Shown here: positions 12,901-24,705 of the stretch, one piece after another
Numbering within the stretch: position 1 is the stretch's first letter
Layout of the letters: every line of letters starts with the position of its first letter
The notes under the pieces: model-generated
The model's database searches: none
What the model was told of the DNA's origin: nothing
The model's input: the letters and a program-made list of their open reading frames with translations, nothing else
Made by a program: the position numbers and the translations under genes
Assembly: GCA_030770425.1 (NCBI GenBank)
Contig: JASJFT010000146.1
Location: forward strand, 49,431 to 113,430
Direction: 5' to 3'
Source: Darksidea phi
Lineage: Eukaryota > Ascomycota > Dothideomycetes > Pleosporales > Lentitheciaceae
Length of the DNA: 64,000 nt

Positions 12901-14720
12901 TTATTCTATAGATACTTCTTATAGTAAACTATTTTAGGAGCTATTATACTATTATCTATATAGAGGCCTATAACGTTACTAGTTAACTAATCGATTATAT
13001 TACTATTTAAATAACCTATAAGTAGGTAAAGTTATAGCTTACTTAGTAATCTAGATTAAAGTAGTAGAGCTAAGATCTATAGCCGGTATTAATTAGTAGT
13101 AAATACTATATACTAAGTAGGTTATAGAGGTTTAGTATAATAGACTATAAGCTAGTATCTATTAATTCTAGTAAGCTTCGCGATATTCTAAGGTTAAGTT
13201 TCTAATTAATATAAAACGTTTCTTTCTAAGTCGAAATAAACGTTTAATAAGGATAGCTATAATAGTAATATTAGACTAGTAAAGAAGCTAAAGATTAGGA
13301 CTACTCGTTTAAGCGTCGTCTTTTTTAGGTTCTAAGGTATTAATAGGAATATCTATATATTTCCCTAGGCCTAAATAGCTATCTCTAAGCCTCCGGCTAG
13401 AATAATATCGTTAGACGAAGCTAAGGCTTTCTATTAGAACTTAGTAGAATTATTATAGATATAAATATTTATAGCTAGATCTAACGTCTAGGAATAAAGA
13501 AGTAGATAAATATTATTAGCTATCGAGATATTATATACTACTAAAAATATAGTATAAGCTTCGTATTTATACTATAGTAAATTATTATCTATATTAATTT
13601 CTATTATATTAACTATATTATTATTCTAGCTAGTCTACTTTTACTATTTATAACGTTTATTCCTCTTATATATTTTAGTTAAGATATCCTTCTTATCCTT
13701 AGCTTCGAAGTTAATTATTTTCTTAACCTTTTTAAGGTCTTCTATAAATCCTCCCTTACGTAGTAAAGTATCGATATACTAGTACTATTCTTAGTAGTAT
13801 AGATCTCTATATAAATATAGCTTTAATAGCTTATTATTTTATTATTTCTTCTTATTATATAGAGATTATTCTTAATTTAGTATAGCTATAAATATACTAT
13901 TACTAATATTTAGCTTTATAGTCTACGTTATTTAGTAATAGTATAGATAGCTAGCTAGTAGATTAGGTAGTATAGAATTAATTAAGCTATTCGAACTAGC
14001 TTTCGTATTAAATATTATAATAGATATAATAGCTATATAGTCTAAATTAATCTATTTAATTACTCGTATTAGATTCTTATATAGCTAATATCCTAATACT
14101 TCTAGTAGGTTAAGCTATATAGCTTAATTATAGACTATTAGAAAGGTTATACTCTATTCTTTAAGATTCTCTCTATATATATATAGTATTTTAGCTAAGT
14201 TATATACCTTCTAAACCTCGTATTCTTAATTAACTAATAATAGAGTAAATAGCTATTTTAGAGTCTTAAGCTAATCGTATAGCGATTTCTAATCCTTAAT
14301 TTAATAGATAAGGTCTTTAGCTAGCGTATTAGCTATATAAGCCTCGATTTAACTAAGCTTATCTTTAGTTCTATAGTATTCTTTTAGCTCTATATAGTAG
14401 AGACTTAGGTCCTTAGTATACTAAGGGGTTACTATTAAGCTAGATTTAGTTACTAGTAACCTATTCTTATCGATAGATAGTATAGAATTAATAGAGTATT
14501 TAGACTTATTTAGCTATATAGAAGCTTTAGATTCGGGATTAATATACTCCTATATATTAACTACCTTAGCTAGCCTCTATATAGTATAAATCTATAGGTC
14601 CTAATTATATAGGTCTTAGAGAATAGTAGCTAAACTAGCTTTAGATATAGTAGACGACAAGGTCGTTATTTTATTATATAAAGAAGAATAAAATAGATCG
14701 TATAATATAGGTAGATTAGA

Positions 14721-14735
14721 CCGAGCTTATAACTA
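14721..14735 (-). promoter_or_regulatory. F1 primer-binding site (initiator tRNA-Met half-molecule type)
   Basis: The minus strand directly after the 5' LTR reads tagttataagctcgg. Undoing TG-to-TA gives TGGTTATGAGCTCGG. This is nearly the complement of the anticodon arm of fungal initiator tRNA-Met (loop CTCATAA). Copia elements are known to prime from an internally cleaved initiator tRNA. The tRNA match is from memory of the family, not from a search. Confidence 0.65.
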
Positions 14736-14984
14736 TAAACGGGTAGAAGTATAGAATAAATATATTAAGTAGTCTAACTATTTAGCTAGGGCGCGAGTAG
14801 AAGACCTTATATACGAGTTATACTAGATTTAGTAACTAAATTAATTACTATAAATTAGTATATAGTTACTATAACTTATTATTATATAGCTACTATAGGT
14901 TTAGTATAGAGTTATAGTAAATTAGTATAAATTATTATATAAATAGAGTAATTATATAATATATAGTACTAGGCTACTTATATA
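14736..14984 (-). repeat. F1 5' LTR (249 bp)
   Basis: Starts taaacgggtagaag and ends ctacttatata in plus orientation. It is identical in length to 9301-9549. It keeps cgggtag where the other LTR has taggtag. Confidence 0.92.
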
Positions 14985-17660
14985 TTTAGATAAGTAAAAG
15001 TACTTTTTAACTAAATTTATTAATAAAATAATAATAATAGTTTATAAAGCTAATAAATACGTAAATATTACGTATAGTATAAGATATAGACTATTCTTAA
15101 ATAGTTTTAATCCTTTCTAGGTTTATTAAGATTTCTTTAGGTATAATTAAATATCTTAAGTATTCTATAAACCTAGTATACTATTTATACTTCTTTAAAT
15201 TATAGAAAAGCTTTACTTTATATAATCTTTATAATACTTCTTAAATATATATCTTATATTTCTCCTTTATATTAGAGAAGATTAAAATATTATTAAGGTA
15301 TATAATATATATTATATCTACTAATTCTACTAGAATATAGTTAATATAGGTCTAAAAGATAGTTAAGATATTTATTAATCTAAAAGGTATTACTATATAT
15401 TTAAAATACCTATAATATATTCGAAAGATAGTCTTTTATTCGTTCTCTTCTCTTATTTAGATCTAGTAGTAAGCTTTACTTAAGTTAAGTTTAGTAAACT
15501 ACCTTATCTAGATTAAATATTCTAAAGATTCTTAAATTAGGGATAAAAGACTATAATTTTTAATTATAATCTTATTTAAGCCTTTATAGTCTATATATAG
15601 TCTTAAACTACTATCTTTCTTCTTTATAAAGAGAATTAATACTCTAGTAGAGGACTTTAAGTACTTAATCTAGCCTTTAGCTAGATACTTATTAATATAC
15701 TTTCTTAATACCTCTAATTCTAAGACTAAGAGGTTATATAATAGTTAATAAGATAGAACCTCTCTAGGTTCTAGATCTATACTTAAATTATAAGGTCTAT
15801 AGTTTAAAAGCTTTATTATAGAGTCTTTTAATCCTATATCTACTATATTAGTATAATATTTAAACTAATAAGTTAGTAGACTTTAAACTACGTCTAAAAA
15901 GACTAAATCGTAAATAATAATAGTATAAATATCTACTAAGGGACTTCTTACTATTTTATTAAATTCTTTAGTAGATTTAATTACTATTTTTTAGTACTAG
16001 CTAGTAGATTTATTTAATATTCCTTAATACTATATTTACCTTATTATAAAATTTAATTTTAGGTTATAGACTTTAATCTACGGTATTCTTAAGTATATAG
16101 AATATTAATTAAGATTTATAACTATAAATAATAAATTATATATTTAAATATATCTATAAATATTCTTAATATATATATTAATAATAATTACTTCGTATAC
16201 TATTATAGTAGACCTATTAGCCGCCTCCGTAAGAAGTTTAGATAAGGATTCTACTATTAAATCTATCTTCTTAGCGACTTTAGCTAATAGAAGATTAAAC
16301 TATAACCCTAAATTAATAAGTACCTCTAAATCTTTAAACTTAATTATTATAAAAATAGTTAGTAATTTTATAAGCTTTAAGTAAAGTATATTATATAATT
16401 AGTTTAAATCTTCTTTAGGTATCTTCTTAATAAGATTTATATAAGTTAAAAGAGTAGAGATTATTTCTTTAGACCCGTAGCTTTTTCTAATCCCTCTTTT
16501 TTAATTATCTTAACCTTCTTAAATACTTCGTAGTTTAATTTTATATATTTAGGCTTATTATAGTAGTAATAGACTACTCTAAAACTAGTAACGTTATTAT
16601 TAGACTTAATATTCTTTTTAGGTTCTAATAAACGTTCTTTATTCTACTTAAACTTTTTTAAGATCTTTACTAAGCCTTCGTTATTTTTCTAATTAAATTT
16701 CTACCTCTTTTCTTTAGGTTTAGCCTTAGACTTTTCCTACTTATATTAATAGTAATATTAACTTATATTAGTTATCTTTTTATAATCTTAAATACTTAAT
16801 TACTTTTTAGGATTCTAGTAAAATAAATTATCCTTAATCTACTCTAGTAGGTAGTTAAAAAATTCTAAGACCTAATTACTTTTAAATACCTAATCGATCT
16901 CCTCCTAAAGAGGTCTTATATAGTTAAGAAGATTAGTAGAGCTTTAATAAGGACGTTATTTATAATTTTTAAGAACTTCTATTATCTATTACTTTCTTTC
17001 TAATTCTATTCCTAAGGTATTTAGTATCTTCTTTAATAATTATTCTTAAGTTAGTTCCTATATAGAATTAAGGGCTAGTTATTATTATTATTCTATTCTC
17101 TAAGACGTCTTAAGCTCTTCCGAAATATAATAAGTACTAAAAGATATCTTCTAATATTTTTAAAGAAAGTTTTATAAATTATCTATAAAATAAATCTTAT
17201 AGTTTATTACTTAAAGGTTATAATCTTAATAATTCTTTTTTATAAATATATAGGGATTCTTTAGACGTAAAAGGCTATTTATAGAGGATAATACTATTAT
17301 TCGAGTATTAATAGGAGGAATAACCTTTAGTTAGATTACTATAAGATCTTCTATCTTATATTATCTATATTCTTTACGTAGTTAGACTAGTATAGTCTTA
17401 TTAAGTTTATTTTACTTCTACTTACGTAGTTAAGTAAGTTTAGTTATAATCTAGTCTAGAGTAGGACTTTCTAAAACGTTTTTAACTATTTAGCCTAATA
17501 GTATTAATAAATAGGATTAAGCTAGGATATAAGATATTTATTATCTTCGATATAATACTTAGATAGTAATACTATCTATATTAGTAGTATTAGTTCTTTA
17601 CTCTAGTAATATTAGATAACTTTATCGCTCTAGACTACCTTATATAGGGAGTAATTTAAA
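14985..17660 (-). pseudogene. Element A1 gag and RT, RIP-degraded
   Basis: Minus strand, 5' part of A1. A gag zinc knuckle of the C-x2-C-x4-H-x4-C type reads as Y-YY-Y-NKPK-Y-IKLN-Y at 16531-16573. All Cys and His codons have become Tyr-type by TG-to-TA and CA-to-TA changes. The RT box reads Y-L-N-N-I-L-I-F-S at 15274-15300, from an ancestral YLDD. A2 carries the same knuckle at 63438-63480 and RT box at 62180-62206, co-linear without obvious frameshift. Protease should lie between them near 16.0-16.3 kb but was not clearly read. Confidence 0.85.
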
Positions 17661-17832
17661 TATTAAGAAATAGATTCTTAAAAGATAACGTAGAGGATAA
17701 GTTCTCTAGTTAGAAGTAAATAATAGTATTTTAGTATAAACGAGATAAATTACTACTTCTCTAGGGTATAATCCGCTTAAGAGATATATAAGACTATTAG
17801 ATAACTCCCTTAGGGGTTAATATCTAATATTA
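17661..17832 (-). repeat. A1 5' LTR (172 bp)
   Basis: Runs from tattaagaaatagattc to ctaatatta and has the same length as the other A LTRs. Unusually, it is followed not by a TSD but by 18 bp resembling the polypurine-tract side of the element (ttctttttcttagaactt), then by inverted sequence. Confidence 0.88.
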
Positions 17833-17956
17833 TTCTTTTTCTTAGAACTTCTAGACCCGAGTAACTCTAGAATTAGTAGAGGGGTAAGAAATAGATTAAA
17901 ATATACCTAAAAAGATTTTTTAAACTTCTTAGGTCGAGAAGTCCTAAGAAGGGGGA
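17833..17956. other. Loop of the A1 LTR foldback
   Basis: 17833-17850 resembles the internal sequence next to the 3' LTR in direct orientation. From about 17851 to 17956 the same type of sequence (about 105 bp adjoining the polypurine tract) runs in reverse complement into the inverted LTR. The LTRs at 17661 and 17957 are thus arms of an inverted repeat around a loop of about 120 bp. Confidence 0.75.
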
Positions 17957-18128
17957 TAATATTAGGTATTAGCCCCTAAGAAAGTTATCTAATAGTCTTA
18001 TATATCTCTTAGGTAGATTATACTCTAAAGAGATAACGATTCGTTTTATCTATACTAGAATACTACTATTTACTTCTAACTAGAGAACTTATCCTCTATA
18101 TTACCTTTTAAGAATCTATTTCCTAATA
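17957..18128 (+). repeat. Inverted third LTR of element A (172 bp)
   Basis: Its reverse complement starts tattaggaaatagattc and ends ctaatatta, matching the three direct A LTRs over 172 bp. It is followed by attag at 18129-18133, a match to the left TSD of A1 apart from one transition. Confidence 0.88.
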
Positions 18129-19320
18129 ATTAGTAGTAGTAGGTCTTTTATATAGCTACTTACTACTTACTTCTATTAAAGTTAGTAAAGAACTAATACT
18201 AAGACTAATATTTTATTTATAGAGATAGTTAGTATTTTATATAACTACTTACTACTTACCCCTATTAAAGTTAATAAAGGATTAATATTAAGACTAATAC
18301 CTTACTTATAGAGATAGTAGATTATTATATTATATTTATTCTAGTAATCTTAAAGATACTATTAGATTTATAATTACTCTTAGATATATTAAGAAGATTA
18401 AACTCTTAGATAAGATCTAGAGAGGTACTATTCTATTCTTTATCTTTAGTCTATTCTACTAAAGTTAATAAAGGATTAATACTAAGACTAATATCTTATT
18501 TAAAGTATATCTAACTATTATTAAAGATCCTATACGAGATAATTATCTACTATTATTAGAATAAGTATTATTCTCTTCTTAATTATTAGTTCTTCTTACT
18601 AAAGTTAGTAAAGGACTAATACTAAGACTAATACCTTACTCGAAGTCTACTTAATAGTTATTAAAGTACTAGTACTAGAAGATTATTTACTATTATTAAA
18701 ATAAGTACTATTCTCTTCTTTCTAAACGATCCTCCCTATTAAAGTTAGTAAAGGATTAATATTAAGACTAATATCTTACTTATAGTCTATTAAGATAGAA
18801 TATTAAAAAATTATTTATTATTCTTATAAGTATTAAGATTCTAACTAGTATAAGCGGACTATACTAGATTAGTAGAACTAGATTATTTACTTAGCTTAGT
18901 AGGACTAGATTATTTACTAAATAAGATAGGAATTAGAATATTACTATTAATAACCCTTATACTATATATTACTACTAAAATTAGTAGAGAATTAATACTA
19001 AAACTAATACTTACCTATATATTTAGTAAAAGTAGCTAGTAGTAGGATAGATAAATTAATAATATCTACTCTAGTAGATAGAGGTAGATTAATAACGTCT
19101 ACTCTAGTAGGTAGTAGTAGGTTAGAGAGATCTACGTCGTAGTTCTAGCTATTAATAAAGGGATTATTTATATATAATTAAAGTTTAGATAGTTTAAAAC
19201 TTATTAATATTATTTTTATTATAAAAAGTTAGTAGATAACTAATACTAAGACTAATATCTTACTCTTAGTAGTCTTAGAGAGGGGTTTATCTATAATTAT
19301 AATAGTAAGTTCTTAATAAT
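18129..19320. repeat. Dispersed/tandem ~45-bp repeat family
   Basis: Seven copies of a core like aaaggactaatactaagac followed by taataccttact occur at about 18173, 18263, 18456, 18598, 18737, 18973 and 19221. Some sit inside larger diverged duplications (about 90 bp at 18.15-18.32 kb, about 140 bp at 18.49-18.79 kb, 39-bp units near 19.06-19.11 kb). Weaker copies occur in both orientations near 20.07, 20.37, 20.90, 21.00 and 21.26 kb. No coding domain is recognised. The core is itself a near-duplication of ctaata(c/g)t. Confidence 0.7.
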
Positions 19321-19440
19321 CTAGTAGAAAAGTAATAAAAGATTTATAGAAGTAGGGGTTAGATAGATATATATATAAAGTAAAATAAAGTAATATTATA
19401 TAACTAGTAATAAACTAGTAATAAAAGTTAAAAGTAAAGT

Positions 19441-19930
19441 AAAAGAACTAAAACTCTTAAAAGTAAAGTTAAAATTCTACTAGCTAGTATTTCGAATTAT
19501 AGAAGAAGGCTATAGTATTAGTTATAATATTAAATTCTTATATAAAATCTTATTTTAATTATAATTTAGTAAAAAATTCTAATATAATAGTACTATAGAT
19601 AAAGATATAGTAGCTATTAAAAATTATAAAAACTTACTAATAGTATTTACTACTTACTATAATTACGTAACTAGTTATTAGCTAGTAAATAGAAGTAAAA
19701 GAACTAAAGTTCTTAAAAGTAAAGTTAAAATTCTACTAATTAGTATTTTAATTCGTAGAAGGAGGCCGTAGTATTAGTTATAATATTAGGTTCTTATATA
19801 AAATCTTATTTTAATTATAATTTAGTAAAAATTTTTAATATAATAATACTATAGACGGAGATATAGTAGCTATTAAAAATTATAGAAACTTATTAGAAGT
19901 ATTTACTACTTACTACGATTACTAAATAGT
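19441..19930. repeat. 2 x 256-bp direct tandem duplication
   Basis: Units beginning aaaagaactaaaactctta at 19441 and aaaagaactaaagttctta at 19697 are about 90% alike. The second fades after about 19925. Changes are largely C/T and G/A. Not linked to an LTR pair. Confidence 0.85.
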
Positions 19931-22630
19931 CTTACTATAGACTTTATTACTAGCTAGTATAAATATAGTTATAGATAAATAATTTTAAATTTTTATTCCT
20001 AAACTTTAATAATAATATATTATTATTATATTTAATATTAGCCTTTCGCGACTATATATTATCGGCTATTAAACTAATACTAAAATTAATACCCTTAACT
20101 ATAACTAATTAAAAGAAGTATAAGATTAATACTAAATACTTCTTAAATAAGAATACTAAAAAGAATCTATAAGCGTATAATAAAGCTATAGATAAATAAT
20201 TTTAGTTAATTAAAGATAAGAATATAACTAATAAGTACTATATAACTATATAGAAGAAATTTTAACTATTAGTTATCTATATTATTAATAAAATATTAAG
20301 TTTATTTAAGAAAGAGAAAATCGAAAGCTAACTACGTCTATAATCTAAGAATATTACTATTATATAGTAATAAGTAAGGTATTAGTCTTAATATTAGTTT
20401 ATATTAACTATTTATAGATTTAACTTAGGATTATATTTTATATAGTAAGTTATAATCTATATCTAGTCTAGAGACGTTAATATATAGATATAAAAAGTCT
20501 ATTATAACTATTAAGATATTATATTTTAGCTTAATAATAAGTATATACTATTTATATTTATTTATAATATAGTAAAAGAGCTATATATTTATAAAAATAA
20601 TAGAGTTCTTCTAAACTTATTTCCTATACTAGTTAATAAAGATAATAGTAATTAAAACTATATCTTTAGTAACTTAGATAATAATTTATCTAAAGAGATA
20701 ATTAAGTATTTCTATTAATTTAATTAGAATATATTAACTATTTTATAACTTAGCTACTAGTAGTTCCTATAAGAATTTTAGTAATTAGCTATTATTAGAG
20801 TATACTAGAAAATTATTACTCTTAAGACTAAAATCTTTATAGTATATATTCTATATATATTATCTAGAACTTTTAGTATAAGTTTATTTACTTAATAGAC
20901 TAATACTTATATTAATATTTAATAAGTATATATAAATAATATCTAGTCTAAAATTAATTAATCTCTTTTTACTATAAGTTCTATATATTATATTAAATAG
21001 ACTAATATTAATATTAATACTTTATAGGTATATAAAAATATATTATAATTTTCTTTCTATAATATAACTAGTAATTTTATATTAAAGAATATAAGTTTTT
21101 TTAGAGTATACTACTAGTATAGTAATATTAATAGTAACTATAATATAAAGTTTACTTTAAAGTATAATTTCCTTACTATATAATATAGTTTTATTTTTAA
21201 AAATAGACTATAGCTCTACTAGTAGTATACTTATAACTATTACGAGTAAATAAAATATTAGTCTTAATATTAGTCTAGTCTTACTAATAACTATAATTAT
21301 TAGTTATTAAAGAGATAACTACTTATTATAGCTATAAGAAGGGAATAACTATTAATAAGAAGACTAGTCTTCTACTTCTACTATTCTAGGTACTATTTTT
21401 ATATATAGAGTATACTATCTTAGTTTTTATTTTCCTATATTAAGACTATAAGAAGTTTTTAAGTTATAAAATTAAGCTAGTAAAAGATAAAGAGATATTT
21501 AAACTACTAGAACCCTTTAAAGATATTTTTACTTCTATATTTTTAAAGTTCTATATAAGGGATTATAAGTTACTAATAGTTAAATTAATTCTCTTTATAA
21601 TTTATAATATTATTAATTATATTCTATAAGATATAATACTATAAATTATACTTCTAGATAGAGAGAAGTAGAATATATAAGTATATTAGTAAAAGATTTA
21701 CTATAAGTTAATATAACTAATAGATAGTCTATATCTATAGTATACGCGTTCTATACTCTCTATACCCCTAATATTACTTAATATTCTCTATAACTAGTCG
21801 TTAAATTATATATTTATATAATATCTATATAATATAATCTATTTATATAACTTTATTATAAATATATAATCTTAGTAATTATATATAGTAATATTCGTAC
21901 TATAACTTATAATATAAATATAATCCTAGTAATTATATATAATAATATTCGTACTATAGCTTATAGTATAAATTACTATTATTTAGTAGATATTTATTAA
22001 GTATAGATTATTATATTACGTATTATTAGCTACGCTTTATTTCTATATACTATATATAATAATTTAATTATTTTTAGATATATAAATAATAGTAGCTATT
22101 ATATATATATTAGACTTAATATAATATTTAGATATTATATTTATTCCTCTTATATCTTATATTTTCTATCTTACTAGTAGTTTATCTATAGTACTAGTAT
22201 ATTAGATATATTAATCTCTTATACTATTATAATTCTTAATAGTTAGATTACTTTATTTATATAGATTTATACTATATCTTATAATATTATTATCTTAACT
22301 TTCTACTCTTTACGTATTTATTACTTCTTTTTATCCTTACTTTTATCTACTTAGACTTTCTTTTTTTTTAAAGTACTATTATATTCCCTATTATAGAATC
22401 TTTTAATACTATTATTCTCTTCTAAATTAATCTATATAAATAGATTAACCTTTACTATTTCTTTATTCTTTTTTAATTAACTCTATAGTCTATTCTTTAA
22501 ATTATCGAGTATACCCTTATTAGCTAGTATATAATTACCCTTCTATAGTACTACTATTATCCTATCTACTATATATATATCGAAAAAATCCTTTAGTACT
22601 ATATTTCTTATAATCTACTTTAAATATTAG
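19931..22630. other. Unassigned degraded element sequence
   Basis: About 2.7 kb with no recognisable domain. Plus-strand frames at about 20.10-20.35 kb and 21.41-21.60 kb give long protein-like runs once RIP stops are ignored, and the minus strand at 22.16-22.62 kb gives a basic, lysine-rich run. A 54-bp tandem pair lies at about 21873-21980. The segment continues at 44385 beyond element E, with TSD attag/attaa. It may be an older DNA transposon, but I do not assign a family. Confidence 0.45.
21873..21980. repeat. 2 x 54-bp tandem repeat
   Basis: tagtaattatatatagtaat and its downstream sequence through attcgtactataacttat recur 54 bp later with transition differences. Confidence 0.75.
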
Positions 22631-22807
22631 TATTATAGTATAGATATACTAGAATTAAGATAGAATATAAGTTATACTATAAAGGGTTAATATTAAAATA
22701 AGTAGGGATTATATATATTTAATATAATAAGATCTAATAAAGGAAGTACTATAGTTATAGATATAGTATATAATAGGTATAAATAGTTATAGATTAGTAT
22801 TATAATA
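22631..22807 (-). repeat. E 3' LTR (177 bp)
   Basis: tattatagtatagatatact to ...attataata. Aligns full length to 44208-44384. It is more A+T-rich than its partner. Confidence 0.9.
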
Positions 22808-22810
22808 GTA

Positions 22811-22820
22811 TTCCCCCTCT
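22811..22820 (-). other. E polypurine tract
   Basis: ttccccctct just inside the left LTR reads agagggggaa on the minus strand, upstream of the 3' LTR. Confidence 0.75.
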
Positions 22821-24200
22821 AAATAGCTATACGTCTTAGATAGCTCTATAGAAAAAAAATTTACTAATATTAATATTCTTTAAATCTATCTTAGGGTAGG
22901 TTTATCTAGATAATCGTTATAAAATTAATAAACTATACTCTCTTAACCTTTTAGGTCGGATATTAGCTACTAGATAGTAGAATAGTATTTCTATTTAACT
23001 AAGTATATTAGTTATCGTAGATTTTTATTATAGTAGTCTAGTAAAAACTTAAATTTCTATTATTTAGTTAGCTCTTCTATTTTATCTTCTCGTTTAAGTA
23101 TTCTTCTTTTAAGGTATTAAAACTTAGCTTTATTTATTATATTTTATTCTAAGAGTTCTTAAGAGAGATATTTTAGTCGAAGTAGTAAGTTATAAAATAC
23201 TAGGAATATTTTTATAGTTACTAGAAGTTCTAGGATATATACTTAGTCGTAAACTTTTAAAACTTTAAATAGACCTACTATCTTATTATTTTCTTTTTTT
23301 ATTAGTTTATTAGTTTTTATATTTCTTATATTTATAAAAATCTTATCTTTTATAATAAATCTTAATATATCTTCTTACTTCTTATTTATATAGTATTTAT
23401 AACGCTTAATAGATTATTTAGTAATAGCTTTTAACTAAATAATAATATAATTAAATCTATTAGTAGTATTATTTACTTTAAAGAATTCTTATTATTAGAA
23501 TAAGAATAGATTTAGTAGTATTAATTAGTTAAGCTTAACTCTAAGTTTTAGGTAGAACCTATAATTAGTAAAAAATAGAAAAATACTAGTTATTTTAAAG
23601 GTAATATTATTTATAATAAATTCTATAAAAAGAAGCTATTATATTTAGTTATTTTAGTAGAAATTTATAAATACCTAAAGGTATACTTTAATACTACTAT
23701 TTACTTATTTAATCTAGCTATTAGTCTTAGGGTAGAATAACGAGAAGTATTTTAGTATAATCCTAAGCCTTATAAATAATTAGTCCTAAAACTATAATAT
23801 AAACTAGATTTCTTAATTAGATAGAATATTATTAAAATAATTATAAAGGGAGTAAACTTAAGATATAAAAATATCGATTAACTTAAATATATTAATTTTT
23901 CTAATAAAAATAATATAGTATATCTTTATAAGTTTATAGATTATAATAAAAATATATTTATATATATAGTTATACTATTATAATTCTAAGAGTAGGATAA
24001 TATAGTCGATAAAGATATTAGACTATATTTAAAATAGAATTAGTAGAGGCTTAAAAAATTCTTAAGATAATAATCTAAAGCTTTTAGTTTAAATATAGAG
24101 TTTATATACTTAGACATAGGTTTTAATATTATATATTATATATAGCTATTAATAGTCTTAAATAACTAGTTCTATTATTTTAATCTATTCTAGATATTTA
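22821..24200 (-). pseudogene. Element E integrase C-terminal part
   Basis: The minus-strand reading of about 23.15-23.55 kb gives the Gypsy integrase C-terminal module: a G/K-D-K-[V]-F-I-N-x-R-N segment, then (G)-L/P-F-K-V-x-K-V-Y, then L-E-L and F-x-V-F-[H to Y]-N. This is the GPF/Y module known from Ty3/Gypsy integrases. It is the end of the E polyprotein, cut off from the rest by insertion of D at 24201. A CpA remains at 24115-24116. Confidence 0.75.
24196..24200. repeat. Left TSD of element D
   Basis: attta here corresponds to atcta at 31675-31679; the single difference is a C/T transition. Confidence 0.65.
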
Positions 24201-24689
24201 TATTATATATTATACGTATCTTTATACGGAATCTAGGTTAAAGCTAATAAAATATTTATTATACTATTAGATTCTAATAGATTAAAATTAAGTTAATAAA
24301 TTCTATTACTAGAATAACTACTTATAAAAAGATCTAATCTTATTTATAAGTATTAGGTAAAGAACTAAAGATTAACTATAAAGAATTAAAATAGAAAATC
24401 TAGAAGATCCTCTACTCTCTTATATCTATTCTACTTTACCTTACTCTACTTACTCTATTCGCTAAGATATAGATTAAGTAGATTATTATTAGTTATACTC
24501 TATTTACTCTATTTACTAAGATATAGATTAAATAGATTATTATTAATTATACTCTATTTACTCTATTTACTAAAATATAGATTAAATAGATTATTATTAT
24601 ATAATATTAGATTACTAACTAAGTCTCTATCTTAGCTTTTAATCTTCTTAGAATACCCTATATTCTATAGTTTACGTAGAATTATAATA
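24201..24689 (-). repeat. D 3' LTR (489 bp)
   Basis: tattatatattatacgtatc to ...gaattataata. Full-length match to 31186-31674. Three 54-bp units of tactctatttactaagatat type start at about 24451, 24505 and 24559. Confidence 0.92.
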
Positions 24690-24705
24690 CTTACTCTCCT
24701 CTTTA
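24690..24705 (-). other. D polypurine tract
   Basis: cttactctcctcttta reads taaagaggagagtaag on the minus strand, immediately upstream of the 3' LTR. Confidence 0.75.

Larger units (their letters stand above)
9560..14720 (-). pseudogene. Copia F1 gag-pol, RIP-degraded
   Basis: Internal region of F1. The one catalytic motif I can read with confidence is the RT box at 10998-11024 on the minus strand. There the two Asp codons following T (GTT GAT GAT ancestrally) have become AAT AAT, as RIP at TpG predicts. Gag, protease and integrase should lie between about 11.6 and 14.7 kb in minus order, but I did not pin down their motifs. An isolated CpA survives at 14658-14659 and a TpG at 11629-11630. 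No functional protein is possible. Confidence 0.8.
9301..14984 (-). mobile_element. Ty1/Copia element F1, complete, nested in A1
   Basis: Minus-strand Copia retrotransposon of 5684 bp with two 249-bp LTRs (9301-9549 and 14736-14984), 5-bp TSDs and an empty site in A2. Class is supported by the RT box F-F-F-[V to I]-[D to N]-[D to N]-I-V, typical of fungal Copia, at 10998-11024. The inferred primer site is complementary to the anticodon region of initiator tRNA-Met, which is typical of Copia. RT lies toward the 3' LTR, consistent with gag-PR-IN-RT order. A second copy begins at 63853 in A2. Near its 3' end it carries two short tandem arrays (9582-9660, 9894-9994). All coding potential is destroyed by RIP. 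Confidence 0.92.
4582..18128 (-). mobile_element. Ty3/Gypsy chromovirus-like element A1, interrupted by Copia F1
   Basis: LTR retrotransposon on the minus strand. Its 3' LTR is on the left (4582-4753) and its 5' LTR on the right (17661-17832), both 172 bp. The internal part resumes after Copia F1 at 14985, which is shown by co-linear match to copy A2 (57362-63852). Native length without F1 is about 7.6 kb to the end of the 5' LTR. In minus-strand order it carries a gag zinc knuckle, RT, RNase H, integrase with chromodomain, then about 2 kb of unassigned tail and a polypurine tract. Beyond the 5' LTR is a short spacer and an inverted third LTR (17957-18128). Only after that does a matching TSD occur, so an aberrant integration or later recombination is implied. 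Confidence 0.9.

Noticed and set aside
22160..22620. Minus-strand basic, lysine-rich frame resembling the C-terminal tail of Pogo/Fot1-type transposases
   Set aside because: Resemblance is only compositional (K/R-rich run after a coiled-coil-like stretch). I could not find the matching DDE motifs in the continuation at 44385 and beyond.
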